From Deltaproteobacteria bacterium (GTDB lineage: Bacteria > Desulfobacterota > DSM-4660 > Desulfatiglandales > Desulfatiglandaceae), in the NCBI GenBank assembly GCA_018644785.1, contig JABGPV010000027.1, forward strand, positions 1 through 29,853: DNA of 29,853 nt, given 5' to 3'. Under the pieces are notes generated by a model, which saw nothing but the letters and a program-made list of their open reading frames with translations, ran no database searches and was not told the DNA's origin. This document shows, in pieces, positions 8,302 through 17,050 of the stretch; position 1 is the first letter of the stretch; each line of letters opens with the position of its first letter. Both the position numbers and the translations under genes were made by a program.

Positions 8302-9864
8302 TTAACCCCAGTGCTTCTTCTGAACGGCTGCAATTTTGTCGTACACGCCGGCATTTTTAAGGGCCAGGAAGGTATCCTTAAAAATCCCGAATACATCCTG
8401 GTAAACAACATGGTTCTCCATTTTGGGTTCGATGGAGTCAAAGGGATGAACCATATTTCCCACCGCCTCTTCCACTGAATCGAAAATCCCGGCCCCCGCG
8501 GCGCCTAAAATGGTCGCCCCCAGGGTGGTGCATTCGGAGACCTTGAGCCTTTCAACCGGTCTTCCGTAAACGTCCGCCTGGATCTGATTCCAGAGGGATG
8601 ATTTGGCGCCCCCACCCGACAACCTTATGCTGTCGAAGGGTTTCCCCAGGACGCTCTCCATGGCATCCACAATCATCCGCAACTCGTAGGCGCCCCCTTC
8701 CATAATGGATCGGGCCATCATGGCCCGGTCGTGGATCAAGGAGAGGCCAATAGCGCCTCCTCGGGCGTTGTCAACGTAATGGGGGGTCACTTGACCGGAG
8801 AAAAAAGGAAAAAAGATATTGCCCTTGCACCCCACCGGGGCCGATGCGGCCTGGGCGCCGATGATGTCGTAAGCGTCCATGCCCAACTGTTCTGCCGTTT
8901 GTCTTTCCACCTGACCATAGGTGTCTCTCCACCAGCGCAGACAGACCCCGGTGGCAAAGGCGAGCCCTTCCATATCCCATTTGTGGGGAATGGCCGACCC
9001 ACCCATGAGGACCAGATGTTCCGGATCCGATTTCCGTGAATCGATGTGGGCCACCATGACCGAAGCGGTGCCGATGGTAATCTCCGCCAACCCTTCACGG
9101 ATGACGCCGGCGCCGATGGCGGCGCACTGTTGATCTCCCCCGCCGAAACAGATGGGCATCCCTTGTGCAAAACCGGAAGCCTCGGAAGCCTCTTTGGAGA
9201 CCACACCCACCTGCCGGGCCGGGGTCTTCATGGGAGGCAGTTTATCCATGGGCAGTTTGATGAGATCGCAAAGTTCCCTGGACCAGTCCAGGGCGGCAAT
9301 ATCCATCATGCCATTGAGGGTAATGGATGCCGGATCGGATGAGATGTCTTCAGAGCCGAATTTGTGCAGAAAGAATTCCTGTCCGTTAAGAATCAGATGG
9401 GTCCGATCCAACAGTTCCGGTCGCTTGTCCACCACCCATTTCATCTTGGCATAGGACCAGAGGCCGGATAGCGTCACACCCGAGATGTCATGGTACCGGT
9501 CATCCCCCAGATTTTCCCTGATCCAGGCCAACTCCTCCCCCGCCCTTCCGCAGGACCACACGATGGAATCGGCCAGCGGGTTCAAATCTTTGTCCACGCA
9601 AACAAAGGTTCCGCGCTGGCTGGAAAGTCCCAGGGAGGCGATCTCGCCGGTATCCACACCCGTCTTCGAAAGAACTTCCTTGCTGGCCTCACACATATGG
9701 GTCCACATGAGATCCATGTCCTGTTCCACCCAGCCCGGATGGGGGTAGGAACAGGGATATTCCCGGTAGGCCGTGCCAACGATATTTCCCTCGGTGTCTG
9801 CAATCATAACGGTGACGCCGGTGGTGCCTGCGTCTATACCGGCCAAGAGTTTCTTGCTAGCCAT
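8302..9864 (-). CDS. FGGY-family carbohydrate kinase (xylulokinase-like)
   Basis: 520 residues. The N-terminal GIDAGTTGVTVMIAD is the ATP-phosphate strand, HPGWVEQDMDLMW follows, GGGDQQCAAIGAG carries the catalytic Asp, and RLSGGGAKSSLWNQIQADV is the C-terminal FGGY signature region. It phosphorylates a ketose or polyol with ATP. AGGAGG lies before ATG 9864. It is separated by 36 nt from another FGGY kinase upstream. The two are diverged paralogues rather than a recent duplication, so they may act on different substrates or form a heteromer (inference). Confidence 0.9.
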   Translation of the reverse strand: MASKKLLAGIDAGTTGVTVMIADTEGNIVGTAYREYPCSYPHPGWVEQDMDLMWTHMCEASKEVLSKTGVDTGEIASLGLSSQRGTFVCVDKDLNPLADSIVWSCGRAGEELAWIRENLGDDRYHDISGVTLSGLWSYAKMKWVVDKRPELLDRTHLILNGQEFFLHKFGSEDISSDPASITLNGMMDIAALDWSRELCDLIKLPMDKLPPMKTPARQVGVVSKEASEASGFAQGMPICFGGGDQQCAAIGAGVIREGLAEITIGTASVMVAHIDSRKSDPEHLVLMGGSAIPHKWDMEGLAFATGVCLRWWRDTYGQVERQTAEQLGMDAYDIIGAQAASAPVGCKGNIFFPFFSGQVTPHYVDNARGGAIGLSLIHDRAMMARSIMEGGAYELRMIVDAMESVLGKPFDSIRLSGGGAKSSLWNQIQADVYGRPVERLKVSECTTLGATILGAAGAGIFDSVEEAVGNMVHPFDSIEPKMENHVVYQDVFGIFKDTFLALKNAGVYDKIAAVQKKHWG

Positions 9865-9900
9865 TGTTGAACCTCCTGTTGGGTCTCGTTGATGCCTTGT

Positions 9901-11460
9901 TTATTCGGAAATAAGCGGAACCAGATCATCGTGAAGGGATTGAACAAGATTGAAGCAGTCAAGCAAGGGGCCGTTGAGGATCTCATTTCGCCTCTGGGCC
10001 ATTTTTTCATAGAACGAGGTGGCCTCGGCCCGTGGCTTGAAAGTGTCTTTAAAGGTCACCCATTTTTTGATGGTCTCTTTCATATCTTTGATGGCCCCCA
10101 CGCCGTAGGCTGCCAGCAGGGCATTGCCCAGGACCGCGCCTTCAGATTGGGAGGGAATAAGATATTCCAGGTTCATCATGTCCGCTTTGATCTGATTCCA
10201 GATCCGGCTGTTGCTTCCGCCGCCCGCTCCAATCATCTGGTTTACGGGAAATCCCGCATCCCTCAGCATAAGGGTCCAGTGCAGATATTCAAAGGCGACC
10301 GATTCCAGCATGGAACGCCACATATGCCCAGCCTGGTTAGAACCTCTGAGCCCCAGCCAGGTACCGCTGGCCGTGGGCCAGGAAGGGGAGGTTCGTCCCT
10401 GGAGAAAGGGGAAGAACATGGCATAATCGGAGCCGGCCGGCACTTTTTCCGCCAGCTTGTCCAGTTCCCTATAGACCTCGTCCACGCCCGGCTTCATGAG
10501 AATTTCATCCCTGTACCAGCGCAGGCTGAGTCCGCCTGCCGGGATAAAGGCCCAGGGAAGATATTGATCCTCAAAAGTATTCATGGCGTTGACCAAGATC
10601 TTCTTCTTGGTAATGTCCGCGTTCACGTCGCTCAAGGCAAAGGCTGCGATGGATGCGGTCCCCGCCACGTCAAAGGACATGCCCACATCCGTCAAACCGG
10701 ACCCCAGGCAGGATTGCATGATGTCGCCTGCCCCGGCAACCAGCGGAATACCCGGTTTGAGGCCCAGTTTTGCAGCCTCCTCCGCACAAAGTTCCCCTAC
10801 CACATCCCAAGGTTTCACTACCCTCGGCAGCATTTCGTGGGGCAAACCGAGGAGATCAATCTGTTTCTCAGACCAATCCCTCTTTCTGGCATCAAAACCG
10901 ATAATCCATCCCGATTGATGGGCCCAGTCCACAAATGCGTCTTTCGCCTTGAGGCCTCCCAGTATTCCCATCACATAATGGGCGCAGCCAACCACTTTTT
11001 TTGCGTTTTTACGGATGTCGGCGTTATTGGCGAGCATCCATTTGAGGACAACGGGGGGCATGTAGGCGGCAGGCTCCGCGTTTCCGCTCTCCTCAGCCCA
11101 GAGGGGGTCGACGCCTTCCAGTGCCCGAGCCTCTTTTTGGGCCCGTCCGTCCAGATAGGGGATATAAGGACCGATGGAGTTCCAGTCCGTGTCGATGGGA
11201 ACAATGCCGCAGATAATACCGCTGCAACTGATACCGCCCACCTCATCAGGATCCACCTTTCCCTTGGTGACACATTCCTTGATGCCTTCAGCCACCACAC
11301 GATAGAATTGTTCAGCCTCCATTTCCGCCCATCCAGGCTTGGGATAGAGGATTTCATGCTCCCGGTAAGCATCGGCGACCAGTTGCCCATCAATGGTGTA
11401 TATGGCAACCTTGGTTCCCATGGTGCCACAGTCATAACCGATATAGTAACGTTTCGTCAT
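9901..11460 (-). CDS. FGGY-family carbohydrate kinase
   Basis: 519 residues. N-terminal IGYDCGTMGTKVAIYTIDG, then KPGWAEMEAEQF, the catalytic region GAGDIMQSCLGSG with its Asp, and GAGGGSNSRIWNQIKADM near the C terminus. AGGAGG precedes ATG 11460, and the gene starts 26 nt after the ABC ATPase, so import and phosphorylation are encoded together. Expected role: ATP-dependent phosphorylation of the imported sugar or polyol in the cytoplasm. The exact substrate (xylulose, ribulose, erythritol, glycerol-like) cannot be assigned from motifs. Confidence 0.9.
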   Translation of the reverse strand: MTKRYYIGYDCGTMGTKVAIYTIDGQLVADAYREHEILYPKPGWAEMEAEQFYRVVAEGIKECVTKGKVDPDEVGGISCSGIICGIVPIDTDWNSIGPYIPYLDGRAQKEARALEGVDPLWAEESGNAEPAAYMPPVVLKWMLANNADIRKNAKKVVGCAHYVMGILGGLKAKDAFVDWAHQSGWIIGFDARKRDWSEKQIDLLGLPHEMLPRVVKPWDVVGELCAEEAAKLGLKPGIPLVAGAGDIMQSCLGSGLTDVGMSFDVAGTASIAAFALSDVNADITKKKILVNAMNTFEDQYLPWAFIPAGGLSLRWYRDEILMKPGVDEVYRELDKLAEKVPAGSDYAMFFPFLQGRTSPSWPTASGTWLGLRGSNQAGHMWRSMLESVAFEYLHWTLMLRDAGFPVNQMIGAGGGSNSRIWNQIKADMMNLEYLIPSQSEGAVLGNALLAAYGVGAIKDMKETIKKWVTFKDTFKPRAEATSFYEKMAQRRNEILNGPLLDCFNLVQSLHDDLVPLISE

Positions 11461-11486
11461 GGATTCCGCCTCCTACGGGATATTTT

Positions 11487-12602
11487 CTAGAAATAGGCTT
11501 TTTCGGTTTCTCGGTTGAACAGGTGCATCTTGTTTTTCATCACATCCAGCCAGATTTTGTCACCCATCTTAATATCGTGGTCCACGGATACCTTAAGTTT
11601 GAGTTTATTATTGGGGATCTCGATATCCACTATCATCTCTTCCCCCAAGGGTTCGGTCACAATGACGTCCGCGGGAAAATTATCTTCTCCGCCCTTTTTT
11701 CCGCTGACAATGAAGTTCTCGGGCCGAACACCCAGCACCACCTCTTTAGGTTTGGATGAAGGATCACCGTTGTTTTCCTTATAGCGATCGATCAGATCCG
11801 AAGGGAGACTGATCCTGAACGACTCGTTGACCAACTGCCATTTTTCTCCGGTGACATCAAGGTCGCAATCGATGAAATTCATGGGCGGATCCCCCACAAA
11901 CCCCGCCACAAACTGATTCACGGGGCGGTTGAAGATTTCAAAGGGGGTCCCCACCTGTTGCAGCACACCAAAATTCATAATGGCGATACGATCGGCCATG
12001 CTCATGGCTTCCATCTGGTCATGGGTCACGTAGATCATGGTGGTGCCTAAGGTGCGCTGCAGGAGTTTCAATTCTCCCCTCATGTGGGTGCGGAGCTTAG
12101 CATCCAGATGGGAAATGGGTTCATCCAGAAGGAAAACCTGGGGCTCCCGCACAATGGCCCGCCCGATGGCCACCCGTTGTCGTTGACCGCCGGAAAGCTG
12201 TTTCGGGTAACGGTCGAGAAAATCCGTAATCTCAAGGATCTCCGCAGCCTTCTCTACCCTTTTCTTGATTTCGGCGTCGGAATATTTCTGTTTTCCCACA
12301 CGCAGGGGAAATGCCATATTGGCAAAAACTTTTTTGTGGGGATAAAGGGCATAGGTCTCAAAAACCATGGCGATATCCCGATCTTTCGGTTCCACCTCAT
12401 TGACCACATGATCTCCGATAAGAATCTCCCCCTGGGAGATTTCCTCCAGACCGGCAATCATTCTAAGGGTGGAGGATTTGCCGCATCCCGAAGGCCCCAG
12501 AAGGCTGAAAAATTCCTTGTCTTTACAATCCAGAGACAAGTCCAGAACCGCCTCCACCTTTCCATACCGCTTCCAAACATTATTAAGTGTTACTTTCGCC
12601 AA
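11487..12602 (-). CDS. Carbohydrate ABC transporter ATP-binding protein (MalK/UgpC type)
   Basis: 371 residues, NBD plus C-terminal TOBE/OB regulatory domain as in MalK/UgpC. Walker A GPSGCGKSS is at 36-44, signature LSGGQRQ at 136-142, Walker B LLDEP with D160/E161, and switch H194. Two deviations: the Q-loop position is Glu82 (VFETYALYPH) and the D-loop is SHLD instead of SNLD. I recall such changes from a polyol/glycerol-type subgroup of these ATPases, but could not verify this. The start is a TTG at 12602 with GGGAG about 8 nt upstream; no ATG fits. It energises uptake together with the two permeases upstream. Confidence 0.9.
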   Translation of the reverse strand: MAKVTLNNVWKRYGKVEAVLDLSLDCKDKEFFSLLGPSGCGKSSTLRMIAGLEEISQGEILIGDHVVNEVEPKDRDIAMVFETYALYPHKKVFANMAFPLRVGKQKYSDAEIKKRVEKAAEILEITDFLDRYPKQLSGGQRQRVAIGRAIVREPQVFLLDEPISHLDAKLRTHMRGELKLLQRTLGTTMIYVTHDQMEAMSMADRIAIMNFGVLQQVGTPFEIFNRPVNQFVAGFVGDPPMNFIDCDLDVTGEKWQLVNESFRISLPSDLIDRYKENNGDPSSKPKEVVLGVRPENFIVSGKKGGEDNFPADVIVTEPLGEEMIVDIEIPNNKLKLKVSVDHDIKMGDKIWLDVMKNKMHLFNRETEKAYF

Positions 12603-12662
12603 AACCGATTCTCCCGTAAACGAACTCAGTCGAGTTTTTTTAGGATTAAAGTGACTTTTTAT

Positions 12663-13565
12663 TTACTGTCGTACGGCGCCCATGGTCATTCCCTGTACCA
12701 GATACTTCTTCACCAGAAGCCCCAAAAAAAGCATGGGGGTGATGAGAATGGTTCCGGCGGCCATGATGCCGCCCCATTGAATGGCAACCGTGCTGTGCAG
12801 CTCAGCCGTGGCCACGGGAAGGGTCTTGGCGCCCTGCTGCCCGAAGACGCTGGCAAAGATGAAGTCATTCCATGAAAACACCAGACAGAGGATTAGGGCC
12901 GCCACTATCCCGGGCATGGCCAGGGGCAGGATAACCTTGTAAAAGGCCTGGATGTTGGAACATCCGTCCACCTTGGCCGCTTCCTCCACTTCCACGGGGA
13001 TATCTTCGAAAAAGCTCCTCATGAACCATACGGCAAAGGGGAGATCAAATGTGGTATAGGCCAGAATAAGCCCCACCAGGTTTCGCCCACGGAGGGCCTC
13101 CAACAGCCCCAGCCCGGTAAAGATGGAATAGAGGGGTACCATAACCGCCACAACCGGCGCCATACGGGTGGAGAGTATCCAGAAGGAAAGATGCTGTTCC
13201 CCCTTGATTTTGCCCCGTGCCAACCCATAGGCCGCCAGGGCCCCGAAGGCCACGGAGATGACCGATGCGGAGCCTGCGGCAACGATACTGTTGACGATAT
13301 AGGTCAGAAAATGTTCTTCCACAAACAGGTTGTGATAATGACGCAAAGTGGGCGTAAAATTGAACATCTTCTCGAAAGCCCCGGCCCAGTCGCCGATGTC
13401 CGGAATCTGAAAAGCGTCCCGGAGTTCCTTTAAGGAGGAGAGGACCATAATGAGCAGGGGGAGGGTGGTCCAGAGAAAAAAGGCGGCAATGGCCACATAC
13501 ATGAGGGTTCGCCAGAAGGCTCTCTTTCTCTTGGCCGCCCTGCTGACCAGTTCAGCTTCAGCCAT
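12663..13565 (-). CDS. Carbohydrate ABC transporter permease (MalG type)
   Basis: About 300 residues. I chose the start at 13565 (MAEAELVSR), which overlaps the end of the preceding permease by 8 bp and has GGAGGTGGG immediately upstream; a longer frame to 13598 lacks a ribosome site. The first membrane segment lies near residues 20-40 and several more follow. The EAA loop VEEAAKVDG...LPLAMPG, which docks the ATPase, is present in the C-terminal third. Binding-protein-dependent transport inner-membrane component. Confidence 0.9.
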   Translation of the reverse strand: MAEAELVSRAAKRKRAFWRTLMYVAIAAFFLWTTLPLLIMVLSSLKELRDAFQIPDIGDWAGAFEKMFNFTPTLRHYHNLFVEEHFLTYIVNSIVAAGSASVISVAFGALAAYGLARGKIKGEQHLSFWILSTRMAPVVAVMVPLYSIFTGLGLLEALRGRNLVGLILAYTTFDLPFAVWFMRSFFEDIPVEVEEAAKVDGCSNIQAFYKVILPLAMPGIVAALILCLVFSWNDFIFASVFGQQGAKTLPVATAELHSTVAIQWGGIMAAGTILITPMLFLGLLVKKYLVQGMTMGAVRQ

Positions 13566-14550
13566 TGTTGCCCACCTCCTTCTTCTTAAAGACCACATTC
13601 ACAAAAAACATGCCCATGATAATGGTAAAGAGCAGCAGGATAAACCCGATGGCCGCTCCCCGTCCGAACTCGAAATAGCGGAACGAAACATTATAGAGGT
13701 AAAAAGGAAGAATCTTGGTGGTATCCGCAGGCCCTCCTTTCGTTAGCACGTAGATCAGATCAATCAAGCGGACGTTATCCATGAAGCGCACCACAACAGC
13801 AATGAGCAACACCCCTTTGATATTGGGCAGGGTCACCTCCAGAAACGTTCGCACGGGGCCGGCCCCGTCCACCCGGGCCGCCTCCAACTGATCCTGGGGC
13901 ACCGCCTTGAGGCCCGCCAGAACGATGAGGATGATCAGGGGTGTCCACTCCCACACATCCGCCGCCACCACCGCCATGAATGCGGTAGACGGCATAAAAG
14001 GAAGCAGCCATGGCTTGGCATTGGCCAGAATGGTCTCCCCGCCCATGAGACCGGTGGATTTGAGGAACCAGTACCCCCAGCCGAATGAAACATTATATAG
14101 AAACCGAAAGAGGTACCCCACCACAATGGGGGCCACCATCATGGGCATGACAAAAATGACGATGAAGACATTTTCGAATTTTGCATTGTTGATGAGCATG
14201 GCGACACTCGTTCCCACGATCATCTCGATAGACAGGCAGAGGATAAAGTACCAGACCAGGAGTTTGACGCCGTTTAAAAACGGCTCATCATCCAGAAGGC
14301 GTACATAGTTGTATAGACCCACCCACACATCCTTCTCTCCGGGATCCATGGCGGTCTCTTTAAAACTCATGACCACCATCCAGATAAACGGATAGATGGT
14401 AATGACCGCCAATACGATAATGGTGGGCAGCATGAGCCAGAGGTGGAATGGGAGCATTCCTTTTATTTTGTTGAATAATCCTTGATTCGGGCCGGATCCC
14501 TGATACACGGGTAGAGGAGGGCTTAAGGTCTCTTCTTTCGGATGAGTCAT
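13558..14550 (-). CDS. Carbohydrate ABC transporter permease (MalF/UgpA type)
   Basis: 330 residues with about six membrane segments, the first near residues 38-60 (LWLMLPTIIVLAVITIYPF). The EAA motif (LEAARVDGAG...TLPNIKG) is present. It pairs with the MalG-type permease to form the translocation pore, and the two genes overlap by 8 bp. The binding-protein gene lies upstream, about 95 nt away. Confidence 0.9.
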   Translation of the reverse strand: MTHPKEETLSPPLPVYQGSGPNQGLFNKIKGMLPFHLWLMLPTIIVLAVITIYPFIWMVVMSFKETAMDPGEKDVWVGLYNYVRLLDDEPFLNGVKLLVWYFILCLSIEMIVGTSVAMLINNAKFENVFIVIFVMPMMVAPIVVGYLFRFLYNVSFGWGYWFLKSTGLMGGETILANAKPWLLPFMPSTAFMAVVAADVWEWTPLIILIVLAGLKAVPQDQLEAARVDGAGPVRTFLEVTLPNIKGVLLIAVVVRFMDNVRLIDLIYVLTKGGPADTTKILPFYLYNVSFRYFEFGRGAAIGFILLLFTIIMGMFFVNVVFKKKEVGNNG

Positions 14551-14645
14551 GATAACGAATCTCTCTTTTATTAATCCCTATTCAGGTTAAATAAGGCCCG
14601 ACCGGGGGGTACCGAGTGGCACCCCGGCAGGGCCGTGAAAGGCGT

Positions 14646-16184
14646 TTACACGCGATAAAGACGATCGGTTTTCTTTTTTATGGCATCGCAGGATTCTTTG
14701 GGAGACTTGAGGCCGCTGACGCACTTATGGATTTCCGAAGTCTGAATCTGAATGTACTCGTTAAACTTCACCACCTTGGGTCCCACCACGAACTGGGGTT
14801 TCCAGATACTCTCCAGAATGGGGCCGTAGGTGAGGGCATTGGGCATCAAGGGAACTTCATTCACCATCACCCCTTTTTCCATTTCCACCGGCTTGGCCAG
14901 TTTTTTCATGGGAGCGGTTTTCCGATCAAATGCCTTTTTCACATCCGGCATTTCAAAAACCGATTTCCGGGTGGGGGTGCCACCCACATCCTTTAAAACC
15001 ATGTACTGGGTGTCGTGGGAAGTGGACCAGAGTGCGAAAAGATAGGCCGCCTTCTGCAGGTCGTTTTTAGCCCAACGATTAATGGCAATACCACCGATAC
15101 CGCAGTTGGTACCGTTAACGGCCTTGCCCTTGCCCACGATCCATTCGGGAGCGCCCTTGGGGCAGAGTTCATAGACGGTACGGCCGCCGGCTGCCTTGGA
15201 CTGTCTCGGATCCTCAACAACCGCTGCAAACTCGCCATACTGGGGCTGCATGGCTGCGAGTCCCGTAATATAGGCGGTGTTGGCACCCGACCAGTCGTTG
15301 GTGAGAGAGTCGGGATGGGCGTATTTCATGAGTTCTTTATAATTGCCCATGGTCATGATGGATTGCTCGTCCCCCCATTTACAGGGTCCCGGTTTGTTGC
15401 TGCCGAAGTAATCGTCAAAATCCCATTCCAGCCACATACCGTTGGCGTAGGAAACCCGCTGGTAGTCCAACTGGCCACCCCATCCTTCACGGCCCTGAAG
15501 GGCGATACCGTATTTGACATCGGGGAATTTGGCTTTTTTGAAAAATTTACAAATTTCCAAAACATCTTTCCAGGTGGTGTCTTTGGTATACACCAGGGGT
15601 TTTCCGTATTCAGCTTCAAAATTGGGGGAGTATTTTTCGAACAAGTCTTTTCGGTACATCATGACGGCCACGGCATTATCGTACGGGTAGGCCGCAATCT
15701 TGGGGTCACCGAAAAAGCGCCCGGTAATGTCCAAAAAGCGATTGAGCCACACATCATTTCCTACGCCGTTGGGAACCTTGGGCAGACTCGGATCTTTTTC
15801 AAAAGTGCGAAGATCAGAAGCATGTTTATAGAAAGGAGCACCAATAGGTTTGTCCTGGGAATAGAAGCAGGCATAGGCCCCTGTTCTTCCCCTCACATCA
15901 ATACCCACCTTTTCGGCCACGATGTCCAGATGCTCTTCAATGATCTCGATGTCGATTCCGGTGAGATCCGTAAATCCTTTCACCTTACTTTTGATAGCAG
16001 CGGTTGGCGGTGTGTCTTCAGACATAAAAACAATTTTGGATCCGGAAAATTGTTTCCATTTCTGATCGTTCCCTGCATGGGCCAGTTGAGTTTTTGAAAA
16101 TGGTGATTTCACAATCGTACCACCCACAAGCACCATCCCTCCAAGACCCATTTTCTTCAGTACCTCACGACGCGTCAAGTCCAT
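14646..16184 (-). CDS. Extracellular solute-binding protein of the carbohydrate ABC transporter, Tat signal
   Basis: 512 residues, longer than a typical maltose-type binding protein and closer to large polyol/glycerol-type ones. The N terminus has a twin-arginine motif TRREVLK (R5, R6), a hydrophobic stretch and a likely signal peptidase site after AHA (residue 37), so export is probably by the Tat pathway. I chose ATG 16184, 6 nt after GGAGGG; a GTG at 16187 is in frame but too close. It captures the substrate in the periplasm and delivers it to the permeases encoded downstream. First gene of the operon, preceded by the operator-type promoter at 16336-16367. Confidence 0.9.
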   Translation of the reverse strand: MDLTRREVLKKMGLGGMVLVGGTIVKSPFSKTQLAHAGNDQKWKQFSGSKIVFMSEDTPPTAAIKSKVKGFTDLTGIDIEIIEEHLDIVAEKVGIDVRGRTGAYACFYSQDKPIGAPFYKHASDLRTFEKDPSLPKVPNGVGNDVWLNRFLDITGRFFGDPKIAAYPYDNAVAVMMYRKDLFEKYSPNFEAEYGKPLVYTKDTTWKDVLEICKFFKKAKFPDVKYGIALQGREGWGGQLDYQRVSYANGMWLEWDFDDYFGSNKPGPCKWGDEQSIMTMGNYKELMKYAHPDSLTNDWSGANTAYITGLAAMQPQYGEFAAVVEDPRQSKAAGGRTVYELCPKGAPEWIVGKGKAVNGTNCGIGGIAINRWAKNDLQKAAYLFALWSTSHDTQYMVLKDVGGTPTRKSVFEMPDVKKAFDRKTAPMKKLAKPVEMEKGVMVNEVPLMPNALTYGPILESIWKPQFVVGPKVVKFNEYIQIQTSEIHKCVSGLKSPKESCDAIKKKTDRLYRV

Positions 16185-16187
16185 CAC

Positions 16188-16615
16188 GTACCCTCCTTTT
16201 CTCTTAGGTTAAAGGTTTTACAATGATAAACAAACCTCCCGCCACAACAGCCGGGTTCATTCACGCTATGAAAGAACAAATTTCATGAACATTTTCTCAA
16301 TGTCTTCCCCTATACGGGGTTGCTTTTTTCACAATGTAGCAATATTATACTGTTGTAAGATTGTCAAGCAGGGACTCACGTCTCTGACCAAAAAAAGTAA
16401 TCGACGCTGGCGATTGGGAAGTCCTTGGCTGTCAATACAATTTGGCACACATGACTCCATGCACTTAATCCTGCGGCAATGACCCAAACAAAACGCCTTT
16501 TACTGAGGTTCACATACGGTTGCTTTTAAAACGCCGGGCGTACTTTTTCGGCCATAGTACAGCAGAAATGAATTTGGAGTCCATTATTTAAATCTATGAT
16601 CTTGGAGAAAAAACC
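16188..16615. other. 428-bp divergent intergenic region (binding protein / VOC protein)
   Basis: Holds the promoter and operator-like site for the minus-strand transport operon (16336-16367) and a leader of about 148 nt before the binding-protein ATG. The leader contains a small CCCC/GGGG hairpin near 16310-16320. GGAG before the VOC start lies at the right end. I see no convincing promoter for the VOC gene and no gene; a 65-codon frame at 16285-16482 overlaps the operator and looks spurious. Confidence 0.6.
16336..16367 (-). promoter_or_regulatory. Promoter with candidate GntR operator (site B), upstream of the transport operon
   Basis: On the minus strand TTGACA (16367-16362) is followed after 17 nt by TATTGC; a TATAAT also lies in the spacer at 16349-16344. 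The plus-strand motif GTAGCAATATTATACT (16336-16351) shares GCAATATT with sites A and C and starts exactly 10 nt from the -35 box. Outer arms ACAA (16331) and TTGT (16353) flank the AATATT core symmetrically. Operator role inferred. Confidence 0.55.
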
Positions 16616-17050
16616 ATGGTAAAGAGTTTCTTGCATGTGGGTGTGGGCGTAAGAGATCTTGAAGAATCAATTCGTTTTTACATGGAAGTCATGGGGATGG
16701 AGGAAGAATACCGTTCCCATAACGAGGGAGAGAAGATCAGTCGCATTGTTGATGTGGAAAACGCTGATCTTGACGTGTGCATGTTGATCAAAAACAATCT
16801 TAGGATTGAGTTGCTGGCCTACAAAAGCGCGAAGTCCAATGACGAGCCATCCTTTATAAGACAGGATGCCATCGGCCTGACGCACCTGGCCTTCCTGGTG
16901 GACGATGTGGATAAAGAATATGAAAGGATCAAGACATTGGGTTACTCATTTAACGCACCCCCCATGGTCGCCAGGAAAAACGGCCCCAAAATCACCTACT
17001 TCAGAGGCCCGGACAACGTCATCATCGAAATTTATCAGAAGATGGGTTAA
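16616..17050 (+). CDS. VOC-family protein (glyoxalase / methylmalonyl-CoA epimerase-like)
   Basis: 144 residues, two beta-alpha-beta-beta-beta units. The four metal ligands expected for glyoxalase I/epimerase-type members are all present: H7, E65, H90 and E138. The last strand reads YFRGPDNVIIEIYQK, typical of the fold. GGAG precedes ATG 16616. The reaction could be methylglyoxal detoxification, epimerisation of an acyl-CoA, or a sugar-derived isomerisation; motifs do not decide. It converges with the GntR regulator, their stop codons overlapping by 4 bp. Confidence 0.85.
   Translation: MVKSFLHVGVGVRDLEESIRFYMEVMGMEEEYRSHNEGEKISRIVDVENADLDVCMLIKNNLRIELLAYKSAKSNDEPSFIRQDAIGLTHLAFLVDDVDKEYERIKTLGYSFNAPPMVARKNGPKITYFRGPDNVIIEIYQKMG

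Noticed and set aside
9889..11490. Plus-strand open frame of 533 codons
   Set aside because: It is the exact antisense of the FGGY kinase on the minus strand, whose motifs, ribosome site and operon position are clear. The antisense translation has no recognisable domain.
12626..12647. AACTC/GAGTT hairpin followed by seven T
   Set aside because: The T-run is on the plus strand where no gene ends; on the minus strand the order is wrong for a terminator, and the stem is only 5 bp.
12084..12875. Plus-strand open frame of 263 codons
   Set aside because: Runs antisense across two transporter genes and their spacer, which no real gene would be expected to do; no motif.
15015..16097. Plus-strand open frame of 360 codons
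   Set aside because: Antisense to the solute-binding protein gene; no ribosome site or domain, explained by codon bias of the real gene.
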